From: Stenotrophomonas_A sp035629025
GTDB taxonomy: Bacteria > Pseudomonadota > Gammaproteobacteria > Xanthomonadales > Xanthomonadaceae
Direction of reading: 5' to 3'
Assembly: GCA_035629025.1 (NCBI GenBank)
Contig: DASPIU010000029.1
Coordinates: 1-64,000, forward strand
DNA: 64,000 nucleotides
Shown: positions 35,334 through 43,419 of the stretch, one piece after another
Layout: every line of letters starts with the position of its first letter
How positions within the stretch are numbered: position 1 is the first letter of the stretch
Translations under genes and position numbers: made by a program
The notes under the pieces: model-generated
Told to the model about the DNA's origin: nothing
Databases searched by the model: none
Seen by the model: only the letters and a program-made list of their open reading frames with translations

Positions 35334-35621
35334 ATGACTGACGAAACCGGACTGGCGATCCGCCATGACGCGGCGGCGCAGCGCTTCGTGGCGCAAGTCG
35401 ATGGCCACCAGGCCGAACTGGACTACGAGCTCGCGCAAGGCGTGGTGCGCATCGTGCACACCGGCGTGCCGGCGGCCATCGGCGGCCGTGGCGTGGCCGC
35501 CGATCTGGTCCGCAATGCGCTGGAATTCGCCCGCGCCCAGGGCTACAAGGTGCGCCCCGATTGCGCGTATGCAGCGGCATATTTTCAGCGTCACCCGGAA
35601 CAGCAGGACCTGCTCGGCTGA
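35334..35621 (+). CDS. Small GNAT-like N-acetyltransferase (YjdJ/Gtn type)
   Basis: 95 residues, much shorter than normal GNATs but typical of the YjdJ-like minimal family. Visible are the beta strands LAIRHDAAAQRFVAQVDGHQAELDY, then HTGVPAAIGGRGVAADLVRNALEFA, the acetyl-CoA pyrophosphate loop, and the ending CAYAAAYFQRHPEQ with the conserved Cys-Tyr. Acyl acceptor unknown. Confidence 0.88.
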   Translation: MTDETGLAIRHDAAAQRFVAQVDGHQAELDYELAQGVVRIVHTGVPAAIGGRGVAADLVRNALEFARAQGYKVRPDCAYAAAYFQRHPEQQDLLG

Positions 35622-35648
35622 GCGGGGCTCACATTGAAGGAGTCGAAG

Positions 35649-36524
35649 ATGCAGTGGTTTGCAGCAGGCAGGGCAGGGATGCGGGGGCCGGCAATGACCC
35701 GGGCCGCGCGCGTGGCAATGGTGGCGGTGGCCTGCACCCTGGCCGCCTGCCAACCCGATCGCCCGGCGCCGGCCGCCGCGGACAAGGCCGCCCCGGCCCT
35801 GGACAACGCCCCGGCCAGCGCGCCGCCAGCGGCGGCCCCGGCCGCGCTGCAGGACGTGATCGAGCGTGATCCGCGCTATGTGGTCGGCATCAGCTACCCG
35901 CCGGGCCTGGCCCGCCACGCCGGCCTGGCCGAGGCGGTGCAGCAGTACGCCACTGCCGCGCGCGCGGAGTTGATGCAGGCGGTGGAAGGCCTGGGCAACG
36001 ACAAGCCGAGTGCGCCGTACGAGCTGTCGCTGGCCTTCGAGCAGGTGCTCGATACGCCGGACATCGTCGTGGTGGCCGTCGATGGCGGCCGCTATACCGG
36101 CGGTGCCCATGGCGAACCGCTGGTGGCCCGCTTCGTCTGGCTGCCACGCAGCCAGCAGATGCTCACCGCCGACAAGCTCATCCCCACCCGCGAAGGCTGG
36201 GAAACGGTGGGCCAGTACGTGGCCGCGCAGCTGCGCGATGCCGCGCGCAAGCGCGCCGAGGCCGACAAGCTGCCGCCGGCCGATGCCGAGGCGCTGCTGA
36301 AGAACGCCGACAAGATGATTGCCGAAGGGACCACCGGCGACCCGGCCAATTTCCAGCAGTTCGTGCCGCTGCTCGATGGCGCAGGCAAGATCGCCGCGCT
36401 GCGTTTCGTGTTCCCGCCATATCAGGTCGGGCCGTATTCGGATGGCACCCAGAGTGCCGACGTCCCGGCCGGGGTCTTGCGTCCGCTGGTCGCCCCGGAG
36501 TACACCGCACTCTTCGCCCAGTAG
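35649..36524 (+). CDS. DUF3298/RsiV-like domain lipoprotein
   Basis: 291 residues from the ATG at 35649, which follows AAGGAG by 6 nt. An internal ATG at 35694 would give a cleaner lipoprotein signal (MTRAARVAMVAVACTLAAC). After the lipobox comes an Ala/Pro linker (to about 70) and a domain with YPPGLARHAGLAEAVQQYA, GGRYTGGAHGEP and the C-terminal FVFPPYQVGPYSDGTQ, which match DUF3298-type domains found in RsiV and PdaC-related proteins. Envelope location is likely; function not known. cfa starts 11 bp downstream. Confidence 0.8.
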   Translation: MQWFAAGRAGMRGPAMTRAARVAMVAVACTLAACQPDRPAPAAADKAAPALDNAPASAPPAAAPAALQDVIERDPRYVVGISYPPGLARHAGLAEAVQQYATAARAELMQAVEGLGNDKPSAPYELSLAFEQVLDTPDIVVVAVDGGRYTGGAHGEPLVARFVWLPRSQQMLTADKLIPTREGWETVGQYVAAQLRDAARKRAEADKLPPADAEALLKNADKMIAEGTTGDPANFQQFVPLLDGAGKIAALRFVFPPYQVGPYSDGTQSADVPAGVLRPLVAPEYTALFAQ

Positions 36525-36535
36525 CGGAAGCCGCC

Positions 36536-37654
36536 ATGCCCGAACGCCTGCGCCAACGCGTCCTAGGATTGCTGGCCGAGGCCGGCGTGGAAGTGGGTGG
36601 CCGCCGGCCGCAGGACATCCAGGTACACGACCCGGACTGGTACGCGCGGGTCCTGGCCCAGGGCTCGCTGGGCCTGGGCGAGAGCTACATGGATGGCAGC
36701 TGGGACGCCAACGCGCTGGACGTGTTCCTGCTGCACCTGATGCGCGCGCGGCTGGACGAGCGCGTGCATGGTTTTGGCGAGATCGGCGATGCGCTGCGCG
36801 CGCGCCTGTTCAACCTGCAGGCCGGACACGGCAGCTACGAGGTCGGCAAGCGCCATTACGACCTGGGCAACGACCTGTACCAGTCCATGCTCGGCCGCCG
36901 CCTGGTCTACAGCTGCGGCTACTGGGCCCAGGCCAGCGACCTGGACGCCGCACAGGAAGCCAAGCTCGACCTGATCTGCCGCAAGCTCGGCCTGCGCCCG
37001 GGCCAGCACGTGCTGGACATTGGCTGCGGCTGGGGCGAAGCGCTGAAGTTCGCCGCCGAGCGCTATGGCGTCAGCGGTGTGGGCATCACGATTTCCAACG
37101 AGCAGGCGCAGTTCGCGCGCGAACTGTGTGCCGGCCTGCCGATCGAGATCCGCCTGCAGGACTATCGCGAACTGGACGAGACTTTCGACGCGGTGTTCTC
37201 GGTCGGCATGTTCGAGCACGTCGGCGAGAAGAACTACCGCCGCTACCTGGAAGTGGCACGGCGCTGCCTGCGCCCGGAAGGCCTGTTCCTGCTGCATACC
37301 ATCGGCACCAACATCAGCCGCCACCGCACCGATCCGTGGATTGCGCGCTACATCTTCCCCAACTCGATGCTGCCCTCGATCCGGCAGATCGCCGAGGCCG
37401 CCGAAGGCCTGTTCGTGATGGAGGACTGGCACAACTTCGGCGCCGATTACGACCGCACCTTGCAGGCATGGCGCAGCAATATCGAAGCAGCCTGGGAGCG
37501 GCTGGACCCGGTCCGCTACGACGAGCGCTTCCGGCGCATGTGGCGCTTCTACCTGGCCGCGTCAATGGCCAGCTTCCGCTGCCGCCATTCGCAGCTGTGG
37601 CAGCTGGTGCTGTCGCCGGACGGAGTGCCGGGCGGCTACCGCTCGCTGCGTTGA
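36536..37654 (+). CDS. cfa: Cyclopropane-fatty-acyl-phospholipid synthase
   Basis: 372 residues. It methylates cis double bonds of membrane phospholipids with S-adenosylmethionine, usually in stationary phase or acid stress. Visible are HYDLGNDLYQSML, YSCGYW, the SAM-binding VLDIGCGWGEALKFAA, FSVGMFEHVGEKNYRRY with the bicarbonate-binding Glu region, and the C-terminal WRFYLAASMASFRCR. Slightly shorter at the N-terminus than E. coli Cfa. Confidence 0.94.
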   Translation: MPERLRQRVLGLLAEAGVEVGGRRPQDIQVHDPDWYARVLAQGSLGLGESYMDGSWDANALDVFLLHLMRARLDERVHGFGEIGDALRARLFNLQAGHGSYEVGKRHYDLGNDLYQSMLGRRLVYSCGYWAQASDLDAAQEAKLDLICRKLGLRPGQHVLDIGCGWGEALKFAAERYGVSGVGITISNEQAQFARELCAGLPIEIRLQDYRELDETFDAVFSVGMFEHVGEKNYRRYLEVARRCLRPEGLFLLHTIGTNISRHRTDPWIARYIFPNSMLPSIRQIAEAAEGLFVMEDWHNFGADYDRTLQAWRSNIEAAWERLDPVRYDERFRRMWRFYLAASMASFRCRHSQLWQLVLSPDGVPGGYRSLR

Positions 37655-37699
37655 GGGCAGGCGCGGCGTTCCAGTGGCGGAACACGGTAATTCATCCCG

Positions 37700-37721
37700 A
37701 TATTGTTCAAAAGTGTAATAT
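37700..37721. promoter_or_regulatory. Candidate MarR operator overlapping the marR promoter
   Basis: ATATT (37700-37704) and AATAT (37717-37721) form an imperfect inverted repeat (about 10-bp half sites, centre AA) 28 bp before the marR ATG. The stretch is markedly A+T-rich against its surroundings and includes a TAATAT box. MarR repressors commonly bind such sites in their own promoters. Confidence 0.5.
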
Positions 37722-37749
37722 ATGGGCCTGAGCTACCGGCAGAGCCCCC

Positions 37750-38244
37750 ATGAGCAGCTTTGAACCCACCGAAAGGCGCCTGGCCGTCACCTGCGAACGC
37801 TACCCGGCGTTTCCGCGCGAACCGGCGGTGCTGGTGCGCCTGATCAAGCAGCTGTACAAGCGCATCCACGCCAACGCCAACAGTCTGCTCAAGCCTTATG
37901 GCATCAGCCATCCGGAATACGACGTGCTGATGATGATGTACGGCACGCCGGACCAGTCGCTCAGCCCTTCGGAAGTGGCAGAGGCGGCCGGCGAGAAGTC
38001 GGCCAATGTCACCCGCCTCACCGACCAGCTCTGCGAGAAAGGCCTGATCCGCCGCAGCGGCAACGAGGAAGACCGGCGCAAGGTCGTGCTGACCCTGGAG
38101 CCGGCCGGCGTGGCGCTGATCGAACGCATGCTGCCGGAAATCTGCGAGCTGCTCGACGCCGAGGTCGGCGGCATGGCCGAAGCCGAACAGCTGCGGCTGG
38201 AAAAACTGCTGAAGAAGATGCTCGACGGCATGGACCGCCTGTAA
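37750..38244 (+). CDS. MarR family transcriptional regulator
   Basis: 164 residues. A winged helix-turn-helix is visible: LSPSEVAEAAGEKSANVTRLTDQLCEKGLIRR as helix-turn-helix and SGNEEDRRKVVLTLEPAG as the wing with the conserved DRR. First gene of a four-gene operon with FUSC, DUF1656 and HlyD-type genes, so it very likely represses this efflux system and responds to its aromatic substrates, as EmrR and similar regulators do. Confidence 0.93.
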   Translation: MSSFEPTERRLAVTCERYPAFPREPAVLVRLIKQLYKRIHANANSLLKPYGISHPEYDVLMMMYGTPDQSLSPSEVAEAAGEKSANVTRLTDQLCEKGLIRRSGNEEDRRKVVLTLEPAGVALIERMLPEICELLDAEVGGMAEAEQLRLEKLLKKMLDGMDRL

Positions 38245-38270
38245 TCCACCTGCGTACCGCCCCCACACCC

Positions 38271-40403
38271 ATGTCCGCCCCCACACTCCCGGCCGCCGCT
38301 GCGCGGCGCGAGGCGCTTTGGCAGTTCCTCCGCGAGGAGGGCGATGCCTGGCTGTTCATCGCGCGCACCGTGCTGTCCTACTTCATCGCCCTGTGGCTGG
38401 CGATGCGCCTGCAGCTGCCTTCGCCCAACACCGCGGCGATGACCACGATCATCGTCATGCACCGGCAGTCGGGCATGGTGCTGGCCAAGAGCTTCTATCG
38501 CGTCATCGGCACGCTGGCCGGCGCGCTGGTGGCGCTGGCCATCGTCGCTGCATTCCCGCAGCAGCGCACCCTGTTCCTCGGCGCGATGGCGCTCTGGGTC
38601 GGCCTGTGCGCGGGCGGTGCCACGCTGTACCGCAACTTCAAGTCCTATGCCTTCGTGCTGGCCGGCTACACCGCCGCGATCATTGCCCTGCCGGTGATCG
38701 AAGCGCCTGGCGGGGTGTTCGAGTCGGCGATGTACCGCATCACCGAACTGATGCTCGGCCTGCTGGTCAGCGCCGTGGTCAACGACGTGGTGTTTCCGGT
38801 ACGGGTACGCGACACCTTGCGGCAGACCGCACGCCAGCAATACCGCCATTTCATCGACTTCATGCGCGGCAGCACCGCTGGCGCGATCCCGCGCGGCGAG
38901 ATGGAGAGCGCGCACCTGCGTTTCGTGCGCGACGCGGTGCTGCTGGAAGACCTGCGCAGCTCGGTGATCTTTGAAGACCCGCAGGCGCGCGCCCGCAGCG
39001 CGCACATGGAACTGGCCAACCACCGCTTCATGGCGGTTTCCACCAGCTTCCAGTCGCTGCACCACCTGCTCAATCGCCTGCAACGCGGCGGTGGCGCGGA
39101 CGTGGCGGCGGCCGTGGTCGCGCTGTATCGCCCGCTGGGTGATGCGCTGGGCGACACGGTGCCTTCGCGCGCGCTGCTGCGGCGGCTGCGCGGCGCGCGG
39201 CGGCAGATGCCGGCGCGGGCCGGCGCCGCGCGTGCGGCGCTGGCCGGTGCTGATCCGACGCGGGTCGAGGAATTCGATGTCGGCGCCAACCTCGTGCAGC
39301 GCTTTGCCCGCGAGCTGGAGCTGTACGTGGCCTCGCAGCTGGAACTGCGCGGCGAACGCATTCCCGGCAACCTGGTCGAGCGCGCCCGCTTCGTGCGCAG
39401 CAATGACTACGCCGGTGCCGCGCTGGCCACGGCGCGCACCATTCTCACCATGGCCTTGCTGGCGCTGTTCTGGATCGCCACGGCGTGGCCGCTGGGTTCC
39501 AGCGCGATGCTGCTGGCGACGATCTTCTCCGGCCTGTTCGCCACCACGCCGGGCCCGGTGCGCACCACGCTCAAGGTCGCCGCCGGCTATCTCGCCGGCA
39601 TGGTCGCCGGGTTCCTGTGCGTGTTCTACGTGCTGACCCGCATCGACGGCTTCCCGCTGCTGGTGGCGTGCCTGCTGCCGTGCCTGATGGTCGGCGCCTA
39701 CCTGTTCACGCGGCCGACGCTGGCGCTGTTCGGGCTGGGTGCGTGCATGGGCCTGGCCTACATCGTGACCATCACCAACCCGATGGTGTTCAACCCGCTG
39801 CACTTCATCAACGACGCGGTGGCGCAGCTGCTCGGGCTCGGCGCGGTGGTGCTGATGTTCGGGCTGGTGCCGCCGGCCATCGGCAGCGCCTGGCTGCGCC
39901 GGCGCCAGCTTGCCGCGCTGCGCGGGCAGGTCGCGCGCGCCGCCGAAGCGCCGCTGCCTGGTTTGCGATATCGCTTCGAGAGCGTGAATCGCGACCTGTT
40001 CCATCAGATCGTCGGGCAAACGGCCGCCGGCAGCGAGGATTCGCGCCAGTTGCTGGCCTGGGCGCTGGCCGTGCACGAAACCGGACGCGCGATCATCGAG
40101 CTGCGCCATGACCAGCGCGAACAGCCGTTGCCGCCGCAGCTGGATGCCGCCGCCGGGCAGGCCATCGCGGCGTTGGGGCGCTTCTTCGAGCAGCCGTCCG
40201 CTGCCGCTTATGGACAGGCGCTGGCCGCGGTGGAATCGGCGCTGGCCTGCGCGCGCGAGTTGCCCGGCGAGAGCGCCGCGCTGTCCTTCGTGCGCGACCA
40301 CCTGCATCTGATCCGCCTGGCGCTGGTGGACGACCAATCGGTGATGGCCCGCTACATGCCCGTCACCGCAAAGACCCACAAGGAGCCTGCGCATGCCGCG
40401 TGA
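38271..40403 (+). CDS. FUSC family inner-membrane efflux transporter (AaeB-like)
   Basis: 710 residues. Two blocks of membrane helices (about 25-165 and 385-520) separated by a large soluble domain, and a soluble C-terminus, the layout of AaeB/fusaric acid resistance pumps. LSYFIALWLAMRLQLPSPNTAAMTTIIV at the N-terminus and FWIATAWPLGSSAMLLATIFSGLFA in the second half are typical. With the next two genes it makes a tripartite pump for aromatic acids. It overlaps the DUF1656 gene by 11 bp. Confidence 0.92.
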   Translation: MSAPTLPAAAARREALWQFLREEGDAWLFIARTVLSYFIALWLAMRLQLPSPNTAAMTTIIVMHRQSGMVLAKSFYRVIGTLAGALVALAIVAAFPQQRTLFLGAMALWVGLCAGGATLYRNFKSYAFVLAGYTAAIIALPVIEAPGGVFESAMYRITELMLGLLVSAVVNDVVFPVRVRDTLRQTARQQYRHFIDFMRGSTAGAIPRGEMESAHLRFVRDAVLLEDLRSSVIFEDPQARARSAHMELANHRFMAVSTSFQSLHHLLNRLQRGGGADVAAAVVALYRPLGDALGDTVPSRALLRRLRGARRQMPARAGAARAALAGADPTRVEEFDVGANLVQRFARELELYVASQLELRGERIPGNLVERARFVRSNDYAGAALATARTILTMALLALFWIATAWPLGSSAMLLATIFSGLFATTPGPVRTTLKVAAGYLAGMVAGFLCVFYVLTRIDGFPLLVACLLPCLMVGAYLFTRPTLALFGLGACMGLAYIVTITNPMVFNPLHFINDAVAQLLGLGAVVLMFGLVPPAIGSAWLRRRQLAALRGQVARAAEAPLPGLRYRFESVNRDLFHQIVGQTAAGSEDSRQLLAWALAVHETGRAIIELRHDQREQPLPPQLDAAAGQAIAALGRFFEQPSAAAYGQALAAVESALACARELPGESAALSFVRDHLHLIRLALVDDQSVMARYMPVTAKTHKEPAHAA

Positions 40404-40590
40404 GATCGTCCTCGGCGGCACCCTGGTGCCGGCCATCCTGTTGTTGTTCGTCGCCATGCTCGCGGTGTTCTGGGGGCTGGACTGGGTCGCTGGCCGCTAC
40501 CAGCTGTACCGCCACGTCTGGCATCCGTCGCTGTTCCGCATCGCGATCTTCCTTGTCCTGTTCAGCAGCCTTGCGCTGCTCCTGCTGTGA
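40393..40590 (+). CDS. DUF1656 small membrane protein (AaeX-like)
   Basis: 65 residues with two membrane helices (about 10-30 and 47-65). These small proteins accompany FUSC and HlyD-type genes in aromatic acid efflux operons. It begins MPREIVLGGTLVPAILL, the family pattern. It overlaps the FUSC gene at its start and the HlyD-type gene at its stop, so all three are translationally coupled. Confidence 0.92.
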   Translation: MPREIVLGGTLVPAILLLFVAMLAVFWGLDWVAGRYQLYRHVWHPSLFRIAIFLVLFSSLALLLL

Positions 40591-41603
40591 GCCTTCCGAT
40601 GAATCCCCGCCTGTTGTCATTGCTGCGTTTCTGCCTGACCGCCGTGGTTGTCCTGGTCGCCGTGCTGGTGGCCTCGCTGTTGTGGAAGCACTACATGTAC
40701 TCGCCGTGGACGCGCGATGGCCGCGTGCGCGCGGAAGTGGTGCGGGTGGCGCCCGACGTGGCCGGGCTGGTGACCGAGGTGGCGGTGAAGGACAACCAGC
40801 AGGTGCGCAAGGGCCAGCTGCTGTTCGTGATCGACCCGAGCCGTTACCGCTTCGAGCTGGACAAGGCGCAGGCCAACCTGGCCGCCGCGCGGGCGGCGGC
40901 GCGGGCGTCGGGCGCGAGCATCCAGGCGGCCGGTGCGAGCGCGGCCGAGCAGGCGGCCAACCTGGCCAAGTACCAGAGCCAGTACGAGCGCCGGCAGCGC
41001 ATCCAGGGCAGCCTGATTTCCGACGAGGCGCGCAGCGACGCGCTGGCGGCAGCCAACGCGGCGCGGGCGGCGGTAGCGCAGGCGCACGCCAGCGAACGCC
41101 AGGCGAGCGCGGCGCAGCAGGAGGCGGTGGCGGCGGTGGAGCAGGCGCAGGTGGCGCTGGCGGCCGCGGCCCTCAACCTGGAGCGCACGCAGGTGCGTGC
41201 GCCGGTGGATGGGTATGTCACCAATCTCGACGTGCGGGTGGGCGATTACGCCAACGCCGGCAGTGCGCGGGTAGCGGTGATCGACCAGCATTCGTTCTGG
41301 ATCTATGGCTACTTCGAGGAGACGAAGTTGCCGGCGCTGCACGTCGGCGACCCGGTGGAGGTGCGGCTGATGAGTGGCGGCACGGCGCTGCAGGGCAGCA
41401 TCGAGAGCATCGCCCATGGCATCACCGACAGTGACAACCCGGCGGGCGGTGATCTGCTGGCGGATGTAGATCCGACCTTCAACTGGGTGCGGTTGGCGCA
41501 GCGCATTCCGGTGCGGGTGCGTATCGATGCGGATCATCTGCCGGCCGGTACGGTGTTGGCGGCGGGGATGACGGCGACGGTGGTGGTGCGGCCGCGGGGG
41601 TAA
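40587..41603 (+). CDS. HlyD family periplasmic adaptor subunit (AaeA/EmrA-like)
   Basis: 338 residues from a GTG at 40587 that overlaps the previous stop; an ATG at 40599 is the alternative start. One N-terminal membrane helix (about 12-32), biotinyl-lipoyl halves (VAPDVAGLVTEVAVKDNQQVRKG and APVDGYVTNLDVRVGDYA) around a long Ala-rich coiled-coil hairpin (about 85-205), and a beta-barrel domain. It links the FUSC pump to the outer membrane. Followed by a REP-like element. Confidence 0.93.
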   Translation: MSLPMNPRLLSLLRFCLTAVVVLVAVLVASLLWKHYMYSPWTRDGRVRAEVVRVAPDVAGLVTEVAVKDNQQVRKGQLLFVIDPSRYRFELDKAQANLAAARAAARASGASIQAAGASAAEQAANLAKYQSQYERRQRIQGSLISDEARSDALAAANAARAAVAQAHASERQASAAQQEAVAAVEQAQVALAAAALNLERTQVRAPVDGYVTNLDVRVGDYANAGSARVAVIDQHSFWIYGYFEETKLPALHVGDPVEVRLMSGGTALQGSIESIAHGITDSDNPAGGDLLADVDPTFNWVRLAQRIPVRVRIDADHLPAGTVLAAGMTATVVVRPRG

Positions 41604-41617
41604 CGGCGGGGGTCGGT

Positions 41618-41691
41618 GTGGGAGGGGCTTCAGCCCCGACGAGCGAAGCCGCGAACTGTCAGATCACGGTCGCGGCTGAAGCCGCTCCTAC
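41618..41691. repeat. REP-like inverted pair after the efflux operon
   Basis: GTGGGAGGGGCTTCAGCCCC at 41618 and the inverted CGGCTGAAGCCGCTCCTAC ending 41691; spacer nearly identical to that of the copies at 784-857 and 62303-62375. Confidence 0.9.
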
Positions 41692-41773
41692 AGATTGCCG
41701 CCACCGCGCCAATCGCACAATTTGTTCGAAACATCGCATGGACGCGAGGCTGGCGGCGGGAGGAGCCTTCGCC

Positions 41774-42766
41774 ATGTCGGCCTCAAAGGCGAATGCCATG
41801 AACAGACGATTGCGATGGTTTGGTATCAGCTTTGCCGCGCTGGGCCTGGTCGCCGTGCTCGGAGCAGGTGTCAACATAGGGTTTGCCGAGGTACGACAGC
41901 GCTTTGTGGAAGCGCTGCAATCTCAGCCTCGCGTCCAGGGTGCAAGCCGGGATTCTTCATCTGCCTCCCGACCGGCGAGCACAGGTGATGGACTGGAGGC
42001 GCTGATTCGCGCTCGCCGAGTGGACCCGGAAGTCGTGCGGCGCTTGGGCGGCCGGGCCTTCGAGGTGAGCAGGCCTGGCGGTGTGCGGCGCGGCCCTCGC
42101 TCTGGCGAACAGTCGTTGGATTACGTCAAACGATTACTGCCCGCATCGCAACGGGGTGAGGCAGCCGCTACCTACGACGTGTGGCTGGCCTTCTTCGATT
42201 GCCAGAATGCCACCTCGCCAGATGCGACGGCCTCACTGCCCTTGATGGCCACTGCCGGAATTGACCCGCAGCGGGAAATTGAGCGTTTGACGCGGGTCGC
42301 GCTTGCATGCGAAAGCTTGCTGACCGATCCAGAGCTCAGTCGGGTCAACTGGCTTGAGCGCGCGGCGGAACAGGGGTCGATCGAGGCGATGCTGGTGTAT
42401 GCCGGCGCACCTGACCGTATTCTCGGTTCGCTGGCCAATGTACTTCGCGAGCCTGACCGGCCGAGACTCGTGCGGGAACGCGCGATGAGGTATCTCGAGC
42501 AGGCTGCGGCGGCTGGCAACGTCAATGCCCTGAGAAAGCTGAGCGAAGCTTTCAAGGGTGGTCTCCTTGCCGATCGAAATCTCGTGCGTGCGTACGCCTA
42601 TGCATTGGCCAGTAATCGCGTTAATCCGCTTGCGCCAATGCCCAGGGTGCCTGGCCTGCCACCCTTTCCCGATCCCGATGAGTTACTTGCAAGCCAGCTC
42701 TCGCCCACGCAACGCCAGGAAGCAAAGGCCTTGGCCGATCAGATTGTGGCGGGGTGCTGCCGATGA
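41774..42766 (+). CDS. Unknown envelope protein with Sel1/TPR-like helical repeats
   Basis: 330 residues from ATG 41774, which has AGGAG 8 nt before it; further ATGs at 41798 and upstream are possible. One N-terminal membrane helix (FGISFAALGLVAVLGAGVN), then a helical region with segments such as ERAAEQGSIEAMLVYAG and YLEQAAAAGNVNALRKLSEAFKGG that resemble Sel1-type repeats (the A-x-x-G-N/S pattern). Cysteines near DCQNA, ALACE and the C-terminal GCCR. Base composition is less GC-biased than the neighbours. I do not recognise a named family. It overlaps the next gene (ATGA). Confidence 0.7.
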   Translation: MSASKANAMNRRLRWFGISFAALGLVAVLGAGVNIGFAEVRQRFVEALQSQPRVQGASRDSSSASRPASTGDGLEALIRARRVDPEVVRRLGGRAFEVSRPGGVRRGPRSGEQSLDYVKRLLPASQRGEAAATYDVWLAFFDCQNATSPDATASLPLMATAGIDPQREIERLTRVALACESLLTDPELSRVNWLERAAEQGSIEAMLVYAGAPDRILGSLANVLREPDRPRLVRERAMRYLEQAAAAGNVNALRKLSEAFKGGLLADRNLVRAYAYALASNRVNPLAPMPRVPGLPPFPDPDELLASQLSPTQRQEAKALADQIVAGCCR

Positions 42767-43302
42767 AACACTCAAATTGCTCGAGGCCCATGCGCGTGGT
42801 ATGTGGTGGGTTTGCACTCTCTGCACTGGCGGCATCCGTCCCTGTCGTTGCGCATGATTCGGGAACAGTTTGGGGCTCCTACCCGTGTCAATCGTGTCGC
42901 CTGGAAGAGCCAGTGCCGGAGTCGCAGACGTTCCTGTTCCTGACAGAGCTTGAAAAATTCCAATACCGCGTTGCTTGGGACGATCCCAACTGGCCGCGCG
43001 ACCCCATAATGACGAGGGTACCATTGATCAAGGAAGGCGATATCGTCATCGTGTGCAACAGCGGAGGTTGCGTTGAGTACCGTCGGATCACGAACGGATA
43101 CTATTCGGAGAAGTTCCGCCCGCGCCTCGAACATCCCGCTCCCCCGGACAACAAGCCTGACGATTCCGGCAGCCGTCCGCCGATCGATGGTCAAGATCCG
43201 GTTTCGAACAATTTCGACGCGCGCGGATTTGCTTGGCCGCCAGGTTTCGGAGCGTATCCAAACCCAAGGGTGACAGTGGGGACTCCGCGGCAGATTCCGT
43301 GA
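42763..43302 (+). CDS. Secreted protein of unknown function
   Basis: 179 residues. N-terminal signal peptide about 1-33 (GGFALSALAASVPVVAHD). A CQSCR motif follows at about 46-50; the middle is FLTELEKFQYRVAWDDPNWPRDP, and another Cys pair lies in IVCNSGGC. The C-terminal third is Pro/Asp/Asn-rich and probably disordered. Codon use is visibly more A+T-rich than the average of the window. The ATG overlaps the stop of the previous gene, so the two form one unit. No family recognised. Confidence 0.7.
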   Translation: MKHSNCSRPMRVVCGGFALSALAASVPVVAHDSGTVWGSYPCQSCRLEEPVPESQTFLFLTELEKFQYRVAWDDPNWPRDPIMTRVPLIKEGDIVIVCNSGGCVEYRRITNGYYSEKFRPRLEHPAPPDNKPDDSGSRPPIDGQDPVSNNFDARGFAWPPGFGAYPNPRVTVGTPRQIP

Positions 43303-43370
43303 TCGAGCTGAAACGGGTTAGTGGCCGCCAGAGCCTGACCAGCGGAGGACCATGCCAGCCGCCGCCAAGA

Positions 43371-43396
43371 AGAAGGGCCGCGCAAGCGGCCCTTCT
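43371..43396 (-). terminator. Terminator of dcp
   Basis: AGAAGGGCCGC and GCGGCCCTTCT form an 11-bp stem with a GCAA loop. On the minus strand the hairpin is followed by TCTTCTTGG, a weak T-rich tract, so it most likely ends the dcp transcript; it may also stop the converging genes. Confidence 0.75.
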
Positions 43397-43419
43397 CGTA
43401 ACACACACTCGCCGCGCGG

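Noticed and set aside
37896..40457. A minus-strand open frame of about 850 codons over the MarR-FUSC genes.
   Set aside because: Antisense to recognised genes with intact motifs; composition is that of a shadow.
40587..40599. ATG 40599 as the only start of the HlyD-type gene.
   Set aside because: Neither it nor GTG 40587 has a clear Shine-Dalgarno; the GTG overlaps the previous stop, which favours coupling, so the GTG is used with the ATG noted.
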